From an uncultured bacterium (GTDB taxonomy: Bacteria > UBP6 > UBA1177): DNA of 64,000 bases. Shown one piece after another: positions 41,314 through 49,409 of the stretch. The first letter of the stretch is position 1; each line of letters starts with the position of its first letter. Position numbers and translations under genes: made by a program. The stretch covers positions 1-64,000 of the forward strand of contig CAJOFY010000019.1 of the NCBI GenBank assembly GCA_905233945.1, given 5' to 3'. The notes below the pieces were generated by a model. That model was not told the origin of the DNA. It ran no database searches and worked only from the letters and a program-made list of their open reading frames with translations.

Positions 41314-41958
41314 TTATGCCGGTTTTCTTACCACGCAGTGAAGCCGCATAAAGCCTCTTTTTTCAAAAAATTCCATTTTAAGCCCTGAGTTTTTGCAGAG
41401 TTTTTCTATATCGTTTTTCCAGTATATACGGACATCACCGAAACCGATAAGATTGAGAACCGGAAGCTCGATATGGTTTAGATACCAGCGTATCAATGAG
41501 TTGCTTGACGTCATGTCACGCAGGATCAGACGTCCGTTCGGGCGGAGGATCCTGTAAGCGCTGTCGAAAAATTTCTGCGGATTCGGATAGTGGTGAATAC
41601 TCTGGCAGCAGATAAGAACATCAAAAGAGTTGTCAGGGTAGGGCGGATTTTCGCAGTCACCGACAAGAAGTTCCACTCCCTGCATGTTTTTTGCCTTTGC
41701 GACTTCGATCATTTTGGGAGTCAGATCAATCCCTGCATAATGTTTGTCAGGATATTTCTCTTTCAGCAGTGTCAGCATCGGAGCGGTTCCGCATCCGCAG
41801 TCAAGCAAGTCGTTGAAATCCTCTTTTTCCAGCTCCGCAAGCACGTCCGGATAGTCTTTCTGGCACAGTTTGTAAACGCCGGCTTTGTCTGTCTCGTAAA
41901 CAGAGGCCGCTTTGGAAAATTCCTTGATTGATAAATCTTTGTAGTCGCTGTCTCTCAT
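41314..41958 (-). CDS. Class I SAM-dependent methyltransferase (type 11)
   Basis: Protein of 214 residues with the type 11 methyltransferase fold: motif I LLDCGCGTAPMLTLLKEKYP, motif II HYAGIDLTPKMIEVAKAKN, then SFDVLICCQSIHHYPNPQKF and RPNGRLILRDMTSS. Substrate unknown. First of a two-gene methyltransferase unit. A structured hairpin region lies between it and the feo operon upstream. Confidence 0.87.
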   Translation of the reverse strand: MRDSDYKDLSIKEFSKAASVYETDKAGVYKLCQKDYPDVLAELEKEDFNDLLDCGCGTAPMLTLLKEKYPDKHYAGIDLTPKMIEVAKAKNMQGVELLVGDCENPPYPDNSFDVLICCQSIHHYPNPQKFFDSAYRILRPNGRLILRDMTSSNSLIRWYLNHIELPVLNLIGFGDVRIYWKNDIEKLCKNSGLKMEFFEKRGFMRLHCVVRKPA

Positions 41959-42005
41959 GGTATCTCTTATTTGTTTTTCTATTGAAAATTTTAAAAGAGC
42001 AGATC

Positions 42006-42069
42006 AAAAAAACGAAGGGAAAGAATCAAGAGGGACGGTGCGGTTTATTAGTCCGAAAAGTTCTTTCCC
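42006..42069 (-). terminator. Long stem-loop after the feo operon, possible terminator
   Basis: On the minus strand GGGAAAGAA ... TTCTTTCCC, a perfect 9-base stem closing a 35-base loop that contains a second stem GGAC/GTCC, followed by TTCGTTTTTTT. It probably ends the feo transcript. Because it also precedes two SAM-dependent methyltransferase genes, a leader element is an alternative. Confidence 0.5.
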
Positions 42070-42106
42070 TTTTATTACACGGAGGAGGTTGTTAGTTTTG
42101 TAAATA

Positions 42107-42469
42107 TCAACGTTTTGCAATGCTCTTTATTCCGTATCCTGTGCTTTTGATTACTTTCCTCAATTCTTCCTCATCGAGCGGCTCATCGCTTGTTATCTGC
42201 GTGAGGCCTGTTTTGTGCGACGATTTGACCTCTTTTACCTTGAAATTGTTGCGGATCGCGTCGTTGACATGACTTTCGCACATGCCGCACATCATTCCTT
42301 CGATTTCAAGGATTGTCAGGTGTTTTGAAGGGTAGCAGCTTCCTGACATCGGGCAGCAGCCGCAGTTGCATCCGCATGAGGATTTTCCCTGTTTCTTGTT
42401 TTTTACAAGATTGAGGATGATGGCGGCAACCACCGCCATCAATATTGCCAGCACAAGGATTGTTCCCAT
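42107..42469 (-). CDS. FeoB-associated Cys-rich membrane segment fused to heavy-metal (HMA) domain
   Basis: The N-terminal 50 residues match the FeoB-associated Cys-rich membrane proteins: one helix (GTILVLAILMAVVAAIILNL) followed by KNKKQGKSSCGCNCGCCPMS. The C-terminal 70 residues are an HMA domain with the metal site GMMCGMCESHV and a typical ferredoxin-like pattern (KEVKSSHKTGLTQI, STGYGIKSI). The first type is usually a stand-alone peptide encoded after feoB. The fusion suggests metal passing or sensing at the inner face of FeoB. Start overlaps the feoB stop by one base, so it is coupled. Confidence 0.85.
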   Translation of the reverse strand: MGTILVLAILMAVVAAIILNLVKNKKQGKSSCGCNCGCCPMSGSCYPSKHLTILEIEGMMCGMCESHVNDAIRNNFKVKEVKSSHKTGLTQITSDEPLDEEELRKVIKSTGYGIKSIAKR

Positions 42470-45001
42470 TATTTACCTGCCGTAACTGAAAGTTTTGTCG
42501 CTTCGCTGTATTGCTTGAAGAAAAGCATGTAGATCATTCCTGCAAGGCAAGCGAAAGCGGCTATCATGAATATTACATTGAAGAGAGAGAAGTTGCCTGT
42601 GAACAGGTTGCCGAACTGGTTGATCATAAGTGCGACTGCATAAGCGAAACCGCACTGGTAGCCGATTGCAAACCATGTCCATTTCGTGTTGTTCATTTCA
42701 CGCTTGATAGCACCGATCGCAGCAAAACACGGAGCGCAGAGAAGGTTGAAGACCAGGAACGAATATCCGGTGATTCCCGTGAATGCCTGAGCCATAGCTT
42801 CCCAAGCCGTCATATCGCCTGCGCCGTAGAGAATGCCCATCGTGCCGACGATGTTTTCTTTTGCGACAAGTCCGGTGACCGATGCGACAGCCGCCTGCCA
42901 GCTTCCCCAGCCGAGCGGAGCGAAGATCCATGCAATGCCTTTGCCGATATATGCTAGGATCGAAGAATCGAGCTGGTCTTCGGTGAGCATTCCGAAACCT
43001 TCGTCAGTCCAGCCGAAGAATGAGGTGAACCATACGAGGATCGTTGAAACAAGGATGATCGTTCCCGCTTTTTTGATGAACGACCAGCCGCGCTCCCACA
43101 TTGATCTGAGAACGTTTCCGAGTGTCGGCATGTGGTAGGAAGGGAGTTCCATTACGAAAGGAGCAGGGTTTCCTGCGAACATTTTTGTCTTTTTGAGCAT
43201 GATGCCGGAGATGATGATCGCTGCCATTCCGACAAAGTATGCGCTTGTAGCGACCCCATGCCGAGCCGTCAAAAATCGCACCTGCAACCATTGCGATGAA
43301 AGGAACTTTCGCGCCGCACGGGATGAAAGTCGTCGTCATGATCGTCATACGGCGGTCGCGCTCGTTTTCTATAGTTCTGCTTGCCATGACGCCGGGGATG
43401 CCGCAGCCGGTCCCGACGAGCATCGGAATGAACGATTTGCCCGAAAGTCCGAATTTTCTGAAGATCCTGTCAAGAACGAATGCGATACGCGCCATATATC
43501 CGCACGCTTCGACAAATGCGAGCAGGAAGAAGAGGACGAGCATCTGCGGAACAAATCCGAGAACTGCGCCGACACCGGCAACGATACCGTCAAGGATGAG
43601 TCCTTTGAGCCACTCTGCGCATCCGATCGCATCGAGGATTTTTTCAACGAGAACGGGAACGCCCGGGATCCATGCGCCGTAATCAGCCGGATCAGGTTCG
43701 TCGAATCCTTTTTCCTCGAAGTAGGAGAGAGCCTCTTTGAAAGACATTCCATTTGCTTCGTTTTCCGCGTCGTCTTCCGCCACTTTGACTTCGCCGTCGT
43801 AGAAAACGTTGATATTTGAATGTTCAAGAGTTTCCTCGTCTTCGACGTCGTAAGCTATATACTGTTTTTCGGGCTGGAGTTCTTTTGCGGCTTTCATCGT
43901 TTCTTCCGCATTGATTTCTTCTTCGCCTTCTTCATTTTTTGCTGTTACGATGACTTCGTAAGCGTCGAAAGCGTTGTGTGCGGCATCGTATTTTTCAGCT
44001 TCTTCCTCGTAGTCGCCTGTTCCGATTCCGAAGAGGTGCCAGCCGTCGCCGAAAAGACCGTCGTTTGCCCAGTCAGTAGCGTCCGCGCCGACCGTTACCA
44101 TTGAAATGTAATAGATAAGGAACATGACTATCGCGAAAATCGGAAGGCCGAGCCAGCGGTTCGTCACGATTTTGTCGATTTTATCCGAATTCGAAAGCTC
44201 GCCTGCATTCGCCTTTTTGTAGCTCGATTTCAGAATTTCTGCGATGTAGATGTAACGTTCGTTCGTGATGATGCTTTCCGCATCGTCGTCAAGCTCTTTT
44301 TCGGCAGCCTTGATGTCTGCTTCGATGTGGTCGAGAAGACCTTTTTCGATTTTGAGCATTTCAAGGACTTTGTCGTCACGCTCGAAAACTTTGATCGCAT
44401 ACCATCTCTGCTGTTCTTCGGGCATGCCATGGACGACTGCTTCTTCGATGTGGGCGATTGCGTGCTCGACCGGGCCCGAGAAAGAATGCTGCGGAAGGGT
44501 TTTTGTCTCTTTCGCCGCTTTGATTGCCGCTTCAGCCGCTTCCGTGATTCCGTCGCCTTTAAGTGCTGAAATCTCGACGATCCTGCATTTGAGTTGTCTC
44601 GAAAGTTCGGCAACATCTATTTTGTCACCCGATTTTTTGACGAGATCCATCATGTTAAGGGCGATTACGACCGGAATTCCAAGTTCGACAAGCTGGGTCG
44701 TAAGGTAAAGGTTTCTTTCAAGGTTTGTCGCGTCGACGATGTTCAAAATTGCATTGGGACGCTCGCCGATAAGGTAGTTTCTCGCAACGACTTCTTCCAG
44801 AGTATAAGGTGAAAGCGAGTAGATTCCGGGAAGGTCCGTAATGATAACGCCTTCATGTTTTTTGAGTTTTCCCTCTTTTTTCTCGACTGTTACTCCCGGC
44901 CAGTTTCCGACGAACTGGTTTGAGCCCGTGAGAGCGTTGAAAAGGGTGGTTTTTCCCGAATTTGGGTTTCCCGCAAGTGCGATCCTGATTTGTTCAGCCA
45001 T
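42469..45001 (-). CDS. feoB: Ferrous iron transporter FeoB, interrupted by a +1 frameshift
   Basis: FeoB imports Fe(II). N-terminal G domain: G1 AGNPNSGKTTLFN, G2 region GNWPGVTVEKKEG, G3 DLPGIYSL, G4 NMMDL; then a GDI-like helical domain, membrane helices, and an acidic insertion of about 110 residues after the first helix (EEEAEKYDAAHNAFDAYE). The gene is split into two ORFs: residues up to FDGSAW are in one frame and VATSAYFVGMAAIIISG continues in another. Reading three instead of four bases at the C run at 43254-43257 (G run on the coding strand) restores a single 770-residue protein. It is either a real inactivation or a homopolymer sequencing error. Start has AGGAGG. Confidence 0.88.
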
Positions 45002-45010
45002 TTTTTCCTC

Positions 45011-45232
45011 CTACTCAACTTCGATCATTTCAGCATCTTCTTTTCTCAAAGAAAGCTCGTAGTTTCTGACAGTGACCTCGATCGGATCGCCTAAAGGAGC
45101 GACTTTCCGCACGAAAATTTCAACGCCTTTGGTAACACCCATGTCCATGATGCGCTTTTTTACAGCGCCTTCGCCGTGAAGTTTTACAACTTTCACCGTT
45201 TCGCCGATTTTTGCTTCGCGTAAAGTTTTCAT
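45011..45232 (-). CDS. feoA: FeoA-like SH3-fold protein (second copy)
   Basis: FeoA proteins are small cytoplasmic SH3-fold partners of FeoB. The 73 residues contain GETVKVVKLHGEGAVKKRIM, DMGVTKGVEIFVRKVAPLGD and PIEVTVRNYELSLRKEDAEM, the full family pattern. It lies nine bases before feoB and 24 after the first feoA. Two different feoA genes before feoB are known from several anaerobes. Confidence 0.93.
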   Translation of the reverse strand: MKTLREAKIGETVKVVKLHGEGAVKKRIMDMGVTKGVEIFVRKVAPLGDPIEVTVRNYELSLRKEDAEMIEVE

Positions 45233-45256
45233 TTTATACCTCCAAAAAATTAGACT

Positions 45257-45481
45257 TTAAACCATGATTTTGCGGGCCATTTCCTCGTTGATTGCGACCC
45301 TGGACTCTTTGACTTTGACAATGATGTTTCCGGCAAGGGAATTTACGACCGTGACAGTCGCGCCGACTGTGAAACCTAAATTTTCAAGATGGTGCTTTAC
45401 TTCGTCGCTTCCGCCGATTTTCTTAATGACCTGTTCGTTTCCTGCATCCGCTAAAACTAATGGTATCAACTCTCTCTCCAT
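45257..45481 (-). CDS. feoA: FeoA-like SH3-fold protein (first copy)
   Basis: First gene of the feo operon, 74 residues: EQVIKKIGGSDEVKHHLENL, GFTVGATVTVVNSLAGNIIV, KVKESRVAINEEMARKI. This copy is less similar to classical FeoA at its start but keeps the LxNLGFxxG and VKxSRxAI pattern. The ATG lies about 65 bases after the -10 box of the operator-containing promoter. Confidence 0.9.
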   Translation of the reverse strand: MERELIPLVLADAGNEQVIKKIGGSDEVKHHLENLGFTVGATVTVVNSLAGNIIVKVKESRVAINEEMARKIMV

Positions 45482-45533
45482 TAAAAACTGCTTAATATTA
45501 TGAAACTCATTTTGTTAAAAGAGCAAAATCAAG

Positions 45534-45547
45534 TTAGCTGTAACTAA
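45534..45547. promoter_or_regulatory. TTAGC-N4-ACTAA operator, feo promoter (downstream site)
   Basis: TTAGCTGTAACTAA, one base off a perfect repeat, begins within the -10 hexamer and extends towards the gene. It is spaced exactly 20 bases from the second site, so both face the same side of the helix. Confidence 0.65.
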
Positions 45548-45574
45548 CTATAATTAGCAACAGCTAACTGTCAA
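45547..45574 (-). promoter_or_regulatory. Promoter of feoA-feoA-feoB operon
   Basis: On the minus strand TTGACA, 16 bases, TATAGT: close to consensus and overlapped by two operator sites, as expected for a strong, tightly repressed promoter. Confidence 0.75.
45554..45567. promoter_or_regulatory. TTAGC-N4-GCTAA operator, feo promoter (spacer site)
   Basis: TTAGCAACAGCTAA, a perfect inverted repeat that fills the spacer between -35 and -10. Best copy of the motif in the window together with 19717. Confidence 0.7.
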
Positions 45575-45632
45575 GGAAAAAATTTAAGAAAAATGAAAAA
45601 TCGGAAAATTTTTTAAAGGAAAGAAGTTTTTG

Positions 45633-48038
45633 CTATTTGTCTGCCGCTTTTTCGATAAGGATTCCTGCTGCGAAAGCCGCGAAGTAGCAGAGAAGGCCTG
45701 TGAAGAACGTTGCCGAAATGCCGTAGAAAATCGATATTGCCGTGGCGACAACAGAACTTACGACACTTGCCGCGCCGTTTACGCCCCAGAACCACGGAGC
45801 CGATTCGCTGACTTTTTTGTTGAGGAGCGAAAGTCCGGTCGGGAAGGGCATTCCCATGAAAAATCCGGCAAGGGCCATTGTCGCGAAGCTGTAGATTATG
45901 CGCGGAGCAATCGGCCACGAACTGAAGTAGTGAAGAACAAACATATTTGCTGAGCCTACTGTCGCGACAACCAGAATAAGCATGATGAAAAGTCCTTTGA
46001 CACCGACTTTTTCACGCAGCTTCTTGCTTGCAAAACTACCCAAACCGCTGAAAAGAAGCATTGTGAAAAGAACAACAAGGATGCTGTATGTCGGATGTCC
46101 CAGAAATACGGCGAATTTCTGGATGAGTGAGATTTCGATCAGCATGAAGCCGATCCCAAGAGCCGTGAAATAAGCTGTGTAGCGGTTGAAAACGGCTTTT
46201 GCAACATCTGTTTTCATCTTCGAAATCAGCGGGATTATGATGAGGAAAAGCGAAAGGACGATGACTATCGCGATGAGCCAGAGAAGGTTGTGTATCGCCA
46301 TAAGGTTGGTTGAAAGAACACCTTCAGATTCTACTTTCAGTCCTTTGATGACGGCGGACGGTTTTAGCATGTTGAAGAAGAACGGGTTGTCGTCTGTCGG
46401 CGGAGTGAGATCCAGCGGGTAAGTAGCCATGAACTGCTCGCGTTTTCCCGGAGTTATGATGTCCTTAAAATCGGAATCCTGCTCTTTGCCGCCTGCGACA
46501 AGAAGCGTAAAGTGGTAAAGATCGGCAATGCTTTTTGCCCTGTCGATGATTTCCGGTTTAAACGGTTTTTTGGAAACCACAATTGTTCCTGAACCAAAGT
46601 GAAATTCCATGGGGGTTTCAGGGGGAATGTAGTCCATTGCGACGAGGATTATGTGTTTTGCAGGCTCTTGTACGCCTGATTCCAGCAGTGTCTGGTATGC
46701 AAGATTGACGAGACGGAGAAGTTCGCCCGGGCGTTTCGGGTAATACCAGCGGCTCATTGTTATCGCGCCGTTGTCGGAAAGGCGGGAGAAGAAAGTTTTC
46801 CACGCTTCGAGCGTGTAGAGCGAGTTTTCGGTGAGTACGAATGCGCCTGAAGCGGTCGCAGCCCACGAGTCGATGAGGCTGGCCTGAATAAGGTCGAACT
46901 GCATATCGTTCTTTTCAAAGAAATTCCTGGCTTCGTCCTCAACAAGATGAACATTCGGAAGTTCCGATATGTTGTAGGTGTAGCCGGAATAAACTTTTGT
47001 GAGTGCTTCCAGAATCCGACCGTTGATTTCAATTCCCCAGACCTCTTTCTGGTTGAAATGGAGTGCAGAGAGAATGTCCCTGCCGCCGCCGACTCCGATT
47101 ATTCCGACTTTGGAGCGCGGGAAAAGGTAGTGTGCGAAGTTCGTGATGTCGTAGCGCAGGTGAATGAGGCCCGAAACCGGCATTGTGTTCCCCGTGATTA
47201 CTGTCGCTGCGGCTGAATCTATTTTAAGGTTTTTCTGCTCAACGCGGTAATCGGGAAACTGCTCCCTCAATTTCCATGAGATTCCCCATCCGAAGCCGAT
47301 GTCGTTGGGAAGCGGCGCTACCGTTATGCGGGAAAACGGAGTCCAGCTTTCCCATTCAATATTGCGTTCGACGGTCGCTTCGAGGACTCCTTCGTCAACT
47401 TTTGTCCATTCTATTTTGAAAATTCTTCCGGTGTAGTTGAAAACGGAAAAAATAATGATGCAGACTGCCAGAACGAGATCCGATTTTTTCCTGGAAACTG
47501 CAAAAGCTGAGAAAAATCCGAGACTTGAGATAAAAATTATGGCGCTTACAGCATCGGTTACGGAAAGAAGCGAGAAAAATGCGAGCGAACCTGCCGCAGC
47601 ACCGGCAAGATCGGCTGCGTAGAGTTTGTTTGCCTGTTTTATGTACTTCGTGGCTAAAATCAGCGAGACAGCGACACCTTCAAAATAGAACGGAACCGCG
47701 GCAACAGCGTAGATGAGAGCAGTCGTGAAGTATCCGATACCGGTCGGACGCGGCACGAACGGAATCGAAAGGAGTGTAAGAAGTGAAATTATCAGTGAAA
47801 ACGAAAACAGCCGGCTGTATTTCGAGATCAGAGCCTCGAGTTCGTCATCTGTTTTTGATGCGAAGTCGGCTAAATAAACTTTGACTGCACCGGTACTCAT
47901 TCCGAGCATAGCTACTGAAATTGCCATAAAAGCGTAATGATACCACATTGTTATGCTGAAAATGCGGGTCAGGCTGTTTTCTAGTGCAAGACCGGCAAGA
48001 GAGAGCAGAAAAATTGCGTAATAAATAGATTTTCTCAT
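45633..48038 (-). CDS. Membrane protein with spermidine synthase-like domain
   Basis: Large protein (801 residues): six to seven N-terminal membrane helices (YYAIFLLSLAGLALENSLTR onward, to about 225), a Rossmann methyltransferase/spermidine synthase-type domain at about 290-480 (VGIIGVGGGRDILSALHFNQ, EVWGIEINGRILEALTKVYS) and six to seven C-terminal helices (about 575-795). Such fused proteins are annotated as spermidine synthase-like or MFS-fused; aminopropyl transfer has rarely been shown. The track start is 20 residues too long; the ATG at 48038 has GAGG upstream. It precedes the feo promoter but has no obvious functional tie to it. Confidence 0.8.
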   Translation of the reverse strand: MRKSIYYAIFLLSLAGLALENSLTRIFSITMWYHYAFMAISVAMLGMSTGAVKVYLADFASKTDDELEALISKYSRLFSFSLIISLLTLLSIPFVPRPTGIGYFTTALIYAVAAVPFYFEGVAVSLILATKYIKQANKLYAADLAGAAAGSLAFFSLLSVTDAVSAIIFISSLGFFSAFAVSRKKSDLVLAVCIIIFSVFNYTGRIFKIEWTKVDEGVLEATVERNIEWESWTPFSRITVAPLPNDIGFGWGISWKLREQFPDYRVEQKNLKIDSAAATVITGNTMPVSGLIHLRYDITNFAHYLFPRSKVGIIGVGGGRDILSALHFNQKEVWGIEINGRILEALTKVYSGYTYNISELPNVHLVEDEARNFFEKNDMQFDLIQASLIDSWAATASGAFVLTENSLYTLEAWKTFFSRLSDNGAITMSRWYYPKRPGELLRLVNLAYQTLLESGVQEPAKHIILVAMDYIPPETPMEFHFGSGTIVVSKKPFKPEIIDRAKSIADLYHFTLLVAGGKEQDSDFKDIITPGKREQFMATYPLDLTPPTDDNPFFFNMLKPSAVIKGLKVESEGVLSTNLMAIHNLLWLIAIVIVLSLFLIIIPLISKMKTDVAKAVFNRYTAYFTALGIGFMLIEISLIQKFAVFLGHPTYSILVVLFTMLLFSGLGSFASKKLREKVGVKGLFIMLILVVATVGSANMFVLHYFSSWPIAPRIIYSFATMALAGFFMGMPFPTGLSLLNKKVSESAPWFWGVNGAASVVSSVVATAISIFYGISATFFTGLLCYFAAFAAGILIEKAADK

Positions 48039-48129
48039 TAAAACGACCTCAAAAAAATCAAAAGCGGATGATGATACAAAAAAGAACTGTTTAGTCAATT
48101 ATGCCGGAAAGGTTTTGAAAAGCGGAGAA

Positions 48130-49401
48130 TTATTTGCCTTTTGCGTTTATGGAACCGTTGGTGATTTTGTAACATTTTCCATCAGGGACAGGGACACCTG
48201 TAACCATATCGACTTCCACAAAAACCGGCTGCTGGAAAGGCACTGTCGCTATGAAAGAACCATTCGGGTTTATTGACGGAATGTGAAGAAAACCTCTCTT
48301 GGCATAATAGAGTTTCGTGACAATTTCCCCGGTATATTCTTTGATGAATGCACATACACCGTATTCATTGTCGGGTTTTTCTCGTGTGCAGGTGTTGAAT
48401 GGATAGTGTGCTAAATCAATAGTAAGCGAAGCTGAGGAAGGTTTGGAAATTTTCAGAGAGAAATGATTCTTGCTGCTGCCGCCGTTCGGAGAGTATTCTG
48501 CGGCGTAGTCTAAAAAATTGTGTGCAGGATCTGCTGCTGATGTCAGGACAAGGTCGCTGAGTGTGATTGCGGTGCACTGAACTTCCAGACATTGTGTCTG
48601 ATCTGCACTGCAAATTTGATCGCGGCAGCCGTCTTTGCCGCTTTCAGCGTTGCCGCAGTAGCTGCCGCATTCGTTTATGCCGCAGACTTTTCCTTCGCAT
48701 GTGCACGGAACGCATTTGCCTTCCGCATTGCATCCCTGGCCGTCTCCGCAACCGCCGTTCCCGCAGAGTCCGCCGCAGCCGTCTGATCCGCATTCTCTTC
48801 CTTCGCACGAGCACTCGATGCACATGGTCTGGTCGATACTGCATCTTTCTTTGTAGTCACAGCCGCCGCACGGGTTGCCGAATTCGTCTTCTCCGCAGAT
48901 TTTTTCTCCGCATTTTGATTCAGCGCATTTACCGTTGTCGCAGAAAAATCCTGCGCCGCAGGTTCCGCATTTTCCGCCGCAACCGTCTTCTCCGCACTCT
49001 TTTTCTGTGCCGTCTTCGGCTTTGCAGTTAGGAGTGCACTTGCAGGTTTTTGTCTCCTGATCGCAGATTTTTCCTTCGCCGCAATTTCCGCATGAACCTC
49101 CGCAGCCGTCGCTTCCGCACTGTTTTCCTGCACAGTTCGGCTGGCAGTCGGTATCTGACGGAGTTGTGTCTGTTGGGTCTGAAGGGGTAGCGGAATCAGA
49201 AGTATCTGACGTATCTGAGGGAGTTTCAGAGCCTGTATCCGCCGCGGTACCGGTGTCGCCTTCTTTGCCGCTGTCGGCAGCTGTATCGGACGAACCTGTG
49301 TTCGCAGCTTCGTTTGTCTCTTCTTCGTCATCGTCAGTTACACAGGAAACAAAAAGAAACATTGAAAAAATCAGCAGTATAAGTGTCAAAAACTTTTTCA
49401 T
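48130..49401 (-). CDS. Array lipoprotein 1: Cys-rich repeats then beta module C
   Basis: First (leftmost) of ten tandem paralogues. Lipoprotein signal with FVSC at residues 17-20; acidic Thr/Ser/Asp/Gly linker to about 86; the longest Cys-rich region of the array (about 87-275) with repeated units such as CGSDGCGGSCGNCGEGKICD and CGEDGCGGKCGTCGAGFFCD; then one C-type beta module (about 276-423) starting CTAITLSDLVLTS and ending VPVPDGKCYKITNGSI. Expected on the outer membrane surface or periplasmic face. The Cys units resemble EGF-like repeats common in secreted Myxococcota proteins. It starts eight bases after the stop of the next gene, so the two form an operon. No function known. Confidence 0.85.
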   Translation of the reverse strand: MKKFLTLILLIFSMFLFVSCVTDDDEEETNEAANTGSSDTAADSGKEGDTGTAADTGSETPSDTSDTSDSATPSDPTDTTPSDTDCQPNCAGKQCGSDGCGGSCGNCGEGKICDQETKTCKCTPNCKAEDGTEKECGEDGCGGKCGTCGAGFFCDNGKCAESKCGEKICGEDEFGNPCGGCDYKERCSIDQTMCIECSCEGRECGSDGCGGLCGNGGCGDGQGCNAEGKCVPCTCEGKVCGINECGSYCGNAESGKDGCRDQICSADQTQCLEVQCTAITLSDLVLTSAADPAHNFLDYAAEYSPNGGSSKNHFSLKISKPSSASLTIDLAHYPFNTCTREKPDNEYGVCAFIKEYTGEIVTKLYYAKRGFLHIPSINPNGSFIATVPFQQPVFVEVDMVTGVPVPDGKCYKITNGSINAKGK

Positions 49402-49409
49402 GAGAGCCT

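Noticed and set aside
43254-43257. Programmed frameshift in feoB
   Set aside because: There is no slippery heptamer with a following pseudoknot, and feoB is not known to use recoding. Mutation or sequencing error is simpler.
19717-45567. Fur box
   Set aside because: The repeated motif has TTAGC arms with a 4-base centre and does not match the GATAAT-based Fur consensus.
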